This document shows, piece after piece, positions 9,988-18,797 of a stretch of 64,000 nucleotides of DNA (within the stretch, counting starts at the first letter, position 1; each line of letters starts with the position of its first letter). Source of the stretch: Hericium rajendrae (Eukaryota > Basidiomycota > Agaricomycetes > Russulales > Hericiaceae); the NCBI GenBank assembly GCA_033439255.1, contig CM065882.1, forward strand, positions 1,674,001-1,738,000. The letters are read 5' to 3'. The notes below the pieces were generated by a model. The model was given only the letters and a program-made list of their open reading frames with translations, was not told the DNA's origin and searched no databases. The translations under genes were made by a program, and so were the position numbers.

Positions 9988-12900
9988 ATGAACTGCCATC
10001 GTGCTCTCGCCCTTCGGGGTTACACGAGCGTCGATGATGGAAGCATGGCGATGCTAGAAGTCGGCGTGAGTCCACCTGTCTGTGCTCCCTCTGTGCGCTT
10101 ACTATACGTACGATACATGAGGCTCTGTCAAGGCTCGTGTCCTTGCTTCACCCTCTACTGTAGTAGGCAAGCGTCGGGAAGCCGACGTGATCCTATAAGA
10201 GATGTGAACGGTTGGCTATTGCCCTTAAGTGGGAATAGTTTTGGTGTCCCAATCCTGAGGGAGGTAGTCAATCCACCCAGGAGCACCTGTACAACTGCGC
10301 ATCTCATACCTTACAAGTACTATAAGCGCACATGGACACAGATGGGACAGGATCTTATGATCCTGGCTAGAGATACAGCACATGGGGTTGGCGTCGCCTT
10401 GAACTTCTTAAAGAACCTGGGTCTGACCGCTCCTCAACCCAGATATTCGCCTACACACACTATGACCGACATACTCCCCCGTGGATTCGTTCATTTGAAT
10501 GGCTCCAACTACCAGTCCTGGGCTCCGGCTATGACTGACTTCTTCCAGACCAAGCGTCTGTGGAAGTACGTTGGCAAGACCGTTACTTGTCCTTCACCCA
10601 AGGATCCCAAAGCTCCAACTGCCGAGGAGACGACCGCTATAGACGACTTCAATGAGGATAACGAGCAAGCGCTCGGTTATTTGAAGATGGCTTGTGTCCC
10701 TGCCGTCCGTGACCTGATAAAGGAGAAGCTATATGCTGAGACGGCTTGGAATGACCTTAAAAAGCTCTACAATAAAACGGACAACCGCCAGGCCTTCACT
10801 CTCTTCGACCTCTACCTCTCTCGTCGCTTTACTGAATCGGAGAAGATGCAGGACCAGATCAACTCCTTTAACCAGGAGTATGACGTCCTCAAGAATGCCG
10901 GTTGGAAGATTGACGATCTTCAGCATGGCTACTTCCTCCTTAAAGCACTCCCTCCTTCCTACAAGAACTTCTTTGAGGTCACCCTTAATTCCTATGCCGA
11001 CCTCTCCAAAGCTACATCTCAGGACTTCATCACCAGAATCCTTGCTCAGGAAGCTGGAAAGAAGGCAGATGCAGTTGTCGCTCAGGTTAATTACCAGACC
11101 GCTTCTTCGTCTAAGAAACCACAGACGAAGAAGAAAGGCAAGTGTCACTACTGTCAAAAGTTGGGGCACTTTGAGTCAGACTGTAGGAAGAAGCAGGCGG
11201 ACCAGAAAAAGAAAGGCGATGGTGGAGAGACTAGTAGTAAACCCTCTGTAAATGCGATGATCTCAGACGTCGCAGCACCTACCAATGCTATCGCTGTTTC
11301 CTGGTACCTGGAGTCAGATAAGAGCCGCTGGATGTTGGACAGTGGTTGTTCCCATCATATCACACATACCCGTTCGGACTTCGACCATTATGATCCTATG
11401 CAAAGTCCTGGCCATATCTCGGTCGGCGACAGCACTGCTAGGAAGATGCCTTACTTTGGTACTGGCACGGTCAAGGGATGGACGGATGTGGAGGGGAAGC
11501 GTGTTGCGGTTACGCTTAGCAATGTGCTTTATGCACCTAAAGCCGCACACCGATACATATCGGTGCCTACACTGTTGAACCAGAAGTTTGATGTACTTCT
11601 ACGGGGTTCTTCAGGAGTGTGTACAATAGAACACGATGGCATTACCTATGGGATTGGCAAAAAGTTAGACAGTTTTCACTGGCTGCTACTTGAGCCTACT
11701 CCTACGGTTAACACGGCAGTTAAGGATGCAGTTTTGGTGGACACTGCTCATGCACACTTCGCTCATATGTCATATGGTGCTCTGAAGCGACTCATTCCTG
11801 GAGTCGTGAAAGGCATTGTGATTGACCAATCCACAGTGGCTACTACGCCCTGTCACGGATGTGAGCTTGGCAAGAGCACTCGCCAGACATACCCTACTTC
11901 GGAGAAGCGTGCTACACGGTTGCTAGGCAAAGTTCATTCAGACCTAGTCGGACCGATGCGCATTCAATCTATCCAAGGATTTTTATACGTTGCTACATTC
12001 CTCGACGACTTCAGCAGTAGAGGAGTCGTCATGTTCCTCAAACGGAAGTCTGATTTCACTCAGGCTTTCGAGTCATATTTGGCCAGAGCTGAGAAGGAGA
12101 CTAGCCAAAAGCTGTTGATCTTTCACTCTGACCGAGGGGGGGAATATATGAACACAATCCTGGATAAGCGCTTCAAAGAATTGGGTATCACGCACCATAA
12201 AACTATGCCGTATATGCCTCAGCAGAATGGACGTGCGGAGCGCTGGAACCGTACCTTTATGGAGAAAGCCCTGTCTATGTTACACCATGCAGGCTTGTCT
12301 CTCAGTTTCTGGCAGCTAGCGGTTGATACAGCAGTTCACATATACAACCGCACTCCCACTCGCGTACTAAAATGGAAGACGCCGATGGAGATTTGGGATG
12401 CTGGTCACATTCCTGACGTCTCGTACTTCCGCGTTTTTGGCTGTAAAGCCTACGTACACATTCAGAAGGAGCATCGTCACAAGTTGGAGCCTAACTCCAA
12501 GGAAATGACGTTTGTGGGTTATGAGGACGGTTCTAAAGGTTACCGTTTCTGGAACTCTACAACTCGGTCCATTGTCTTGTCTGGCGAAGCAAGATTCGAT
12601 GAGACTTCCTTCCCTTCTCGACCTACCCAGAAAGCGCCCCCCAGCGCTCCTACTCCTCCTTTACCCAACTTGAGTCTCTCTGATTTATTCAATGATGAGG
12701 ACTTAACTCCACCACGGAGGCCTGTACCCGCTTCAGCTGACGCAGCTGAAGATGATGAGGATGATGATCCTCAGCCCCCAGTCCTTAAGAAGGAAGATGA
12801 TTCTAAGGTTACACCTAATACTACTCCACCTACTACACCGCGCAAGCCACAGCCACCTCAGACACCACCGCCTCAACCTACTACTCAACGGGTTGATGAA

Positions 12901-14739
12901 AATGCCCTAGCACATATACCACCTACGATTGAACAGTCTCCTCCTGTAGCTGATCCTGTCACACCGCCGGCTCGTCCACGGCGGGTGAATGCTGGTCAAC
13001 GGGCCCCCAGGCTCGGAGATCAGTATAGTGGCCTAACTGCCACTCAGATCCAGCAGTTGGACCTTCGTAGACACATACCAGAGACGGAGAATCGTCCAGC
13101 CAGTCCCGTGCCCCCGACCCAGGGCATGGCGCGACAGTTGGACTTTAACCCTCCTAATCTCAATGCGCTGCTAGAAATGGGTGTTACTCGAGATCCCCGT
13201 GATTATTCGGAGGCAATGGCTTCGTCAGACTCGGCGAAATGGCGTGAAGCGTGTCAGTATGAAATGGACCAGCTTCATAAGCTCGGTACATGGGAGTTAG
13301 TAGATCGACCTCGAGATAGGAAGATCGTAAAGAATCGTTGGGTTTTCAAGGCTAAGACCAATGGCGTTAATCGTGCACGTCTAGTAGCCAAAGGGTTTAC
13401 ACAGGTTCATGGGGTAGATTACACGGAAACTTTCAGTCCAGTCGCCCGCTTCGAAACTATATGTTTCCTTCTTGCGTTAGCTGCGCAGGAAGATTGGGAA
13501 ATACATGGCATGGATGTCAAGTCGGCATTCTTACATGGCGAGCTGGATGAAGAGATCTTCATGGAGCAACCAGAAGGTTTCGTGACCCCAGGAATGGAGG
13601 ACAAGGTGGCTCGATTGCTAAAAGCTATCTATGGCTTAAAGCAGGCGTCCAGAGTTTGGAACGTTCAAATTGATGCTCTCTTGAAGGAAATTGGATTTAC
13701 CAGGACCTATTCGGACACCGGTATATACGTCTATCGTCGACAGGAGGGGAATATAGTGACCATTTTGGTCTTGTATGTCAACGACATGGCGATCATGGGC
13801 AATTCGCTTCCAGAAATCAACCGTATTAAGACCTTGCTCAAGACTCGGTATGAGATGTCAGATTTGGGAGAGTTGAAAGACTTCCTTGGCATGCGTATCA
13901 CGAGAGATAGGTGCAAGAGGACATTATCAATCGACCAGAAGACATATCTGGACGAGGTCCTTGAACGGTTTGGAATGGATGAGGCGAACCCTGCCCGCAC
14001 CCCTTTGCCTGCTGGCTGCATGTTGATAGCATCCACTGAGGAAGTGGATAACGCACTCCGGACTTATTACCAGTTGCTCATTGGCAGTATGATGTACTTC
14101 GCCATTGGCACTCGTCCAGATGTTGCATACGCCGTCGCTCGCTTGGCACAGTACAGTGCAAATCCCACTGAGAAGCATCTGAATATGGGCAAGTACGTCT
14201 TGAGGTACATTAGGAGAACCCTCGACTACTCCATAGTTTATGATGGCTTTGCAGAGGAAGCTCAACTGTTATGCTACACGGACTCTGACTTTGCTGAGAA
14301 TCGGGATGACCGTCACTCTATCTCAGCATTTGTTTTCAACCTGAGTGGTGGCGCTATCTCCTGGATGTCTAGGAAGCAGACTAGCTCTGCACAATCCACA
14401 GCAGAGGCAGAGTACATAGCAATGGCGGAGGCCGCCAAGCAGTTGCAGTGGTACTATAACTTGCACCTAGAGCTCGGACTACCGGACCCCACTCCCATTG
14501 ACATGCGTTGTGATAACCGTGCCGCAATTCTTACTACAGGCAATCCAATGGTCGGGAGAAACATGAAACATGTGGAGGTCAAATACCACTTCATCCAGGA
14601 AGCTGTAGAGAAGGGGCTTGTTCACATAGTACCAACCCCATCGGCTGAGAACATCTCTGACGCATTGACTAAGTCTTTGCCGCATGATTTGCTTACTCGG
14701 TTCAGTGGGAGTATGGGTCTGATCCGTCGTAGGGATTAG
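9988..14739 (+). CDS. Copia gag-pol polyprotein
   Basis: The frame is open for 1,583 codons. The family-like part begins at Met159 (10462, MTDILPRG), so the first 158 codons are probably leader rather than protein. In order: a UBN2-type gag domain (about 165-370), a CCHC knuckle CHYCQKLGHFESDC at 386, an aspartic protease DSG at 451, and a GAG-pre-integrase domain. Then an integrase with D652, D715 and E751 (35 residues between the last two), a Pro/acidic linker (about 880-1050), RT (about 1085-1330) and RNase H with KHVEVKYHFIQE near the end. The RT catalytic motif reads LYVNDM instead of YVDD, with Asn1265 encoded at 13780-13782. That should abolish polymerase activity unless it is supplied in trans. 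No stops or frameshifts were found. Confidence 0.95.
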   Translation: MNCHRALALRGYTSVDDGSMAMLEVGVSPPVCAPSVRLLYVRYMRLCQGSCPCFTLYCSRQASGSRRDPIRDVNGWLLPLSGNSFGVPILREVVNPPRSTCTTAHLIPYKYYKRTWTQMGQDLMILARDTAHGVGVALNFLKNLGLTAPQPRYSPTHTMTDILPRGFVHLNGSNYQSWAPAMTDFFQTKRLWKYVGKTVTCPSPKDPKAPTAEETTAIDDFNEDNEQALGYLKMACVPAVRDLIKEKLYAETAWNDLKKLYNKTDNRQAFTLFDLYLSRRFTESEKMQDQINSFNQEYDVLKNAGWKIDDLQHGYFLLKALPPSYKNFFEVTLNSYADLSKATSQDFITRILAQEAGKKADAVVAQVNYQTASSSKKPQTKKKGKCHYCQKLGHFESDCRKKQADQKKKGDGGETSSKPSVNAMISDVAAPTNAIAVSWYLESDKSRWMLDSGCSHHITHTRSDFDHYDPMQSPGHISVGDSTARKMPYFGTGTVKGWTDVEGKRVAVTLSNVLYAPKAAHRYISVPTLLNQKFDVLLRGSSGVCTIEHDGITYGIGKKLDSFHWLLLEPTPTVNTAVKDAVLVDTAHAHFAHMSYGALKRLIPGVVKGIVIDQSTVATTPCHGCELGKSTRQTYPTSEKRATRLLGKVHSDLVGPMRIQSIQGFLYVATFLDDFSSRGVVMFLKRKSDFTQAFESYLARAEKETSQKLLIFHSDRGGEYMNTILDKRFKELGITHHKTMPYMPQQNGRAERWNRTFMEKALSMLHHAGLSLSFWQLAVDTAVHIYNRTPTRVLKWKTPMEIWDAGHIPDVSYFRVFGCKAYVHIQKEHRHKLEPNSKEMTFVGYEDGSKGYRFWNSTTRSIVLSGEARFDETSFPSRPTQKAPPSAPTPPLPNLSLSDLFNDEDLTPPRRPVPASADAAEDDEDDDPQPPVLKKEDDSKVTPNTTPPTTPRKPQPPQTPPPQPTTQRVDENALAHIPPTIEQSPPVADPVTPPARPRRVNAGQRAPRLGDQYSGLTATQIQQLDLRRHIPETENRPASPVPPTQGMARQLDFNPPNLNALLEMGVTRDPRDYSEAMASSDSAKWREACQYEMDQLHKLGTWELVDRPRDRKIVKNRWVFKAKTNGVNRARLVAKGFTQVHGVDYTETFSPVARFETICFLLALAAQEDWEIHGMDVKSAFLHGELDEEIFMEQPEGFVTPGMEDKVARLLKAIYGLKQASRVWNVQIDALLKEIGFTRTYSDTGIYVYRRQEGNIVTILVLYVNDMAIMGNSLPEINRIKTLLKTRYEMSDLGELKDFLGMRITRDRCKRTLSIDQKTYLDEVLERFGMDEANPARTPLPAGCMLIASTEEVDNALRTYYQLLIGSMMYFAIGTRPDVAYAVARLAQYSANPTEKHLNMGKYVLRYIRRTLDYSIVYDGFAEEAQLLCYTDSDFAENRDDRHSISAFVFNLSGGAISWMSRKQTSSAQSTAEAEYIAMAEAAKQLQWYYNLHLELGLPDPTPIDMRCDNRAAILTTGNPMVGRNMKHVEVKYHFIQEAVEKGLVHIVPTPSAENISDALTKSLPHDLLTRFSGSMGLIRRRD

Positions 14740-14766
14740 TGGGAGTCATGGTTCGACTAGCCCATC

Positions 14767-14775
14767 AAGTGGGAG
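14767..14775 (+). other. Polypurine tract of the copia element
   Basis: AAGTGGGAG lies immediately before the 3' LTR, the usual sequence and position for priming plus-strand DNA synthesis in copia elements. Confidence 0.8.
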
Positions 14776-15238
14776 TGTTGAAATCGGTTGATGACGCTAG
14801 TCTCGATGACAACAATTATGGAAAGATCTGGAACGATCTGGACTTTGGTGATTGCAGAATCACATGGAACATTTACATAGCCTTACTGTACAGGTTAGTA
14901 ATACGCTCTGACATACGCTTACTGATACCTTAGTGAGCTGACTGATGCTGTTCCCATGCGATGAGCAATCCATTATGCTATGCTGTACGATTACTGTACA
15001 ATTTCTGATTGGTAGATATGCAGAGCCCTCAGTAGTATATAAGGGCTCCCTCGTTCGCTCAGATACCTCAGTCTTTCACATCACAGACTGAGGTGAGCAT
15101 ATCTTGCATTACTTATGAGTTTCATCTTTACTGACTCTACTTGTAGTATAGACTAACGTCTCTCTAAGGTACTGCAATATAGTCTTTCACATCACAGACT
15201 GAGTATAGACTAACGTCTCTCTAAGTCGTGTTTCTTCA
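14776..15238 (+). repeat. 3' LTR of the copia element
   Basis: 463 bp, matching the 5' LTR at all positions compared except 15215 (G here, A at 9861). It is followed by the CAAAC target duplicate at 15239-15243. Confidence 0.96.
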
Positions 15239-15890
15239 CAAACTCCTTCGGCTTTCCAATGCTTCACAGCACAATAACGGAGGAGGGGAATGAGTGCACT
15301 GCCCTCGATGGTGTTGGCGATGGGGAAGGGGAGATGAGGTTGATGGAATGGATGTCAAGATATGGTGAAGATGTCAGCGGTGAAGGGTTCAAAGAAGAGA
15401 GGTATGATGGGCGATAGTAGGGAGGTGAGGCGGGTGTATGAGAGATTGTCCAGGTGTCAAGACTCGGTCGTAGACAGCAGAGAACCACCCAAGTCACCAG
15501 CGATGATGAGAGCGAGAGAGCAGAGAGCGACTAGCAGCACAGTGACCTGTATTGGAGGTACAGTACAGTACAGACAAAATGGACAATCTAGGGAAATAGG
15601 CGAGCGACAGAGAGCCTATAAGTACTGGGACAACAATGGAAAAAGAACAATGGACACTATAATGGGTCGAACAATAGAGTGAGAACAATGGTGGCCAAAA
15701 GGAGAACAATGGGAGGGAGAACAATAGGATGTCCCAAAGGGGAACAAGGGCATGGGTGAAGGATAGCCCCAGGTCATGTGAGGAAGTGAACATGTGATGG
15801 AGCTACTGGAGCACATGACCAATGCAATGCCTTGATGGCAGAGAAGAAGGCGGAGAGAAATGGAGCGATCCGTGACAAGGTGCCTAATTA
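15239..15890 (-). mobile_element. Probable 5' LTR/leader of the interrupted gypsy element
   Basis: Once the copia element is removed, this stretch joins directly to the gypsy gag leader at 9,416. Read on the minus strand it has a pyrimidine-rich LTR-like composition. A TACTTATAGG promoter-like box lies at about 15,625-15,615, followed by CT-rich transcribed sequence with repeated CCATTGTTCT words. The TG start of the LTR is uncertain (perhaps the TGTCA at about 15,890). No protein was recognised; the frames in this stretch look accidental. Confidence 0.55.
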
Positions 15891-17670
15891 GATGACAAAA
15901 AAATCAATTTTGTATATTAAAAAAATGAGTTTTCTTTGTACTCAGCTTTCAACCAATGCTATGATTCTGATAATAGTGTTATGTAGTTTACATAGCTTAA
16001 CAGTATAGCAGCATATGTAAGCATAGATGTGCAGCAAGTTATAACAACTACATAAGTCTTACATTGTCCAGAACTTGAAATTCAAGACTTGAAATTGAGA
16101 TCTTCCTTTCCAGATCTTAACCTTGAGGTAGCTATAGATTTTATAGAGATTTATAATCAATCTGACCAGTGAGACTTTACTCATTTATGTACAATTTCTA
16201 AATATAACTAACAGTTGAAAAATAAATAAAAAACATTGTCTTACTGTGTGAAGCATCACCCCTCTTCCTCTAAGTTAAATGTAACTAATAATAAAAAAGG
16301 AATCATCTTGTCGTGTGAAGCATTAGTTCACTTTCCCCAAGTTTTAGACTGTTTTCAAATACCTAGATCTGATATGTGTCTGAAAACAGTAACAACAGGC
16401 CCAAAACAGTGATATCAGACCTACAACAGTAAAGCCAGAAAAGTGAGGAGTTTTCTGATAAATGGGACATCTTGGCTATAAGAGCACATCAGGAAGGTTG
16501 ACAACTTTCTGATTGACCTGACAATTTCTAACCCTACTGACAGCTTCTGATTGACCTGATCCACCTGAAAGCAATCTTGAGAAGCAAATATCTGATCAGA
16601 CTTTTACATTCAAGAAAAGACATTTATTGTCAGATATATAAGTTTTTAATCTCTAACTAATAGATATATCAAAATCTTTGATATCTGAAATTTTTGAAAA
16701 TCTGAGAGTGTCTGATTTCAAATCTGGAGGTCAAATATCAGTCAGATGGATCAGACAGTGTCAGACACCATCAGATGCTCTCAGACAGTTGCAGATAATT
16801 TTCAGATATTTGACCTCCAGATTTGAAAAAATTCTCAGATCAGACACTCTCAGATTTAGAAAATTTTAAATATTAGAGATTTTGATATATCTATTAGTTA
16901 GAGATTAAAAACTTATATATCTGACAATAAATGTTTTTACTTAAATGTAAAAGTTTGGTCAGATATTTGCCTGTTAAGATTACTTTCAGGTGGATCAGGT
17001 CAATTAGGAGCTGTCAGTAGGGTTAGAAATTGTCAGATCAATCAGAAAGTTGTCAACCTTCCTGATGCAGTACCTGCTTAGAGCTCTAGCATGTGTAGGC
17101 AGCTTGTATTGAAATCAATAAGGAACATGCTACTGTGACCTCAGGACAGATTGTTTTCACTGCATTTTGGTCATCTGTGAGTCATTTCAAATCATTATTT
17201 TGCTTTTTTTTTCTGTATATCAACTGAAAATAAATAAAAAATCAGTCATGACCAAGAGTTGCACTTTCCTTGCTATTTATGTACAAAATATGAAATTCAA
17301 GCATTGGAAGGGTATCATCCCCCTACCCTCCTGGGCCTCATGTTTGTTAAATATTAACTTGGAGACTCTTGCATATAATTGTTTTTTTTCTAATGATATT
17401 GCTAAGTACTATAAATTTTATGGCTTAGACAGAGAGAGGACATAATGAAGTCTGATGTTATGTACAGCTGAAAATCAGCTTCCTACCAGGAGGTCTTATG
17501 CAAACTGCCAAAAATTACTTTCAAAGGACCCTCCGAAAACTCGCAGATCCGGGATCGGACCTCTGGGGGGTCCTGGTTGCCGGGGTCCATTCGATCGTGA
17601 GTGTGGGAGTGCTTACATATACGTCACTCTTCAGTTGAGTTCTATCGGTCTTAACCTGTCCGAAGGCTAT
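15891..17670. other. AT-rich non-coding stretch with a foldback element
   Basis: No reading frame here has recognisable protein character. Apart from the foldback element at 16487-17067, the sequence is AT-rich up to about 17,450. It then changes to normal GC content in the 220 bp before the Rho gene, where a frame is open upstream of the chosen Met but shows no homology. Confidence 0.6.
16487..17067. mobile_element. 581-bp foldback (near-complete palindrome) element
   Basis: The left end CATCAGGAAGGTTGACAACT is matched inverted at 17,067. Symmetry continues with mismatches almost to the centre near 16,777, leaving very little loop. Blocks such as TTTTTAATCTCTAACTAATA and CCTCCAGATTTGAAA are seen in both arms. 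CA flanks both ends (16485-16486, 17068-17069), which may be a 2-bp duplication or chance. It is non-coding and behaves like a hairpin MITE. Confidence 0.8.
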
Positions 17671-18443
17671 ATGGACAACAGCCAGGGTGGACAAGTAGCC
17701 ACGGCAAGCCGCAAACCGGATCTGAAGAGAAAATTGGTGGTCGTTGGAGATGGTTCGTCATATCTACCCGCCTGGGTCCTCCCAATGACATTGCTTCCAG
17801 GTGGTTGCGGAAAGACTTGTCTCCTTATCGTTTACGCCGAAAACCGCTTTCCTGAGGTAAGGCGTTTGTATTATGATAGCGTGTGGAATTGACTCGCTTT
17901 CTCAACAAGGCTTACATTCCAACCGTCTTCGAGAACTACGTTACCCAAGTACCATTCGACGGGAAACTCATCGAGCTAGCTCTCTGGGATACCGCTGGCC
18001 AGGAAGAATATGACCGACTACGCCCCCTCAGTTATCCGGAGAGCGATGTGATTCTTATTGTGTTTTCGGTGGATTTCCCTGTCAGTCTCGCGAACGTCCA
18101 AGATAAGGTGCGCGCCACGTTCATTTCAGTGGATGTTCAGACCCGATTCTTTGTGAACCAGTGGTATCCTGAGGTGGCTCACTTTTGCGAGGGAACCCCG
18201 CTCATCCTTGTTGGAACCAAGACAGATTTGCGACGAGACGATCAAACGCGACGCATGTTAGGCGCACAGGGGCTGGCCCCAGTTACGTCGGAGCAAGGCC
18301 AGGAGGTTGCGCGGGATATAGGTGCAAGATATATTGAATGCTCTGCTAAGACGGGAAGCGGTGTGCAAGAGGTCTTTGCACTAGCTCTCAGGGAAAGCTT
18401 GAAGGGAAGATGGGGAAAATCGTCAAACAGAGGAGGTGTGTAG
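17671..18443 (+). CDS. Rho-family small GTPase, C-terminus frameshifted
   Basis: Four exons (17671-17752, 17801-17856, 17910-18107, 18162-18443) encode 205 residues. The P-loop GDGGCGKT is completed across intron 1. Switch I/effector is [10 protein letters not shown], the [16 protein letters not shown] block is Rho-type, TKTD is the guanine-specificity motif and CSAK the G5 box. Such proteins are membrane-anchored switches for cell-wall synthesis and actin polarity. The annotated frame ends ...GKSSNRGGV without a prenylation motif. The reading frame one base earlier gives KQRRCVVT then stop (18425-18451), a polybasic CAAX box. A one-base deletion near 18,390-18,420 or a missed splice is therefore likely. 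Intron lengths (48, 53, 54 nt) are normal. Subfamily (Rho1/Rho2) is not settled. Confidence 0.82.
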
Positions 18444-18797
18444 TCACATAGATTTGCGTGGCGTTTGATGCGGATTGGAGCGCCAGCAACGCTGCACTTC
18501 GTGGGGACCGAGATAGGCGAGACATCGCTCACTTTTGAGATGATACTTCTTGATGATTGCTCGACTGCGACGTTACCATAACTCAATACCTGTACTGTTA
18601 GTCCACTAATTATCGTCCGGATTCTGATCGCATTGGCATGCTCAACAGGGTGGAGTTTTTTCCACCGGTACCGTCAGCCTATGGGCATGGATGAGAACAG
18701 TACTTGCTTTCTATTAAGCTACTACGTTGACAAGTATTCCAGTCCCCTACATCTTGCAGGACTAGCCTCGTAACCGGCCCATCCGACATGATACCCA
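18444..18797. other. Intergenic, convergent 3' ends
   Basis: This stretch holds the 3' flanks of the Rho gene (+) and the Git1-like permease (-). It includes the displaced CAAX codons up to 18451. No other feature was seen. Confidence 0.6.

Larger units (their letters stand above)
9422..15238 (+). mobile_element. Complete Ty1/copia LTR retrotransposon, very young
   Basis: This 5,817-bp element has two 463-bp LTRs with TG...CA ends and a 5-bp CAAAC target duplication. It has one open gag-pol frame and a purine-rich AAGTGGGAG tract (14767-14775) directly before the 3' LTR. The LTRs differ by a single base (A at 9861, G at 15215), so insertion was recent. It lies in the 5' region of the older gypsy element in the opposite orientation. 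The domain order gag, protease, integrase, RT, RNase H defines copia. Confidence 0.96.

Noticed and set aside
18371-18430. A 59-nt intron joining the Rho protein to its CAAX box
   Set aside because: It keeps frame but deletes the conserved final helix ([11 protein letters not shown]) and uses a weak donor; a one-base indel is simpler.
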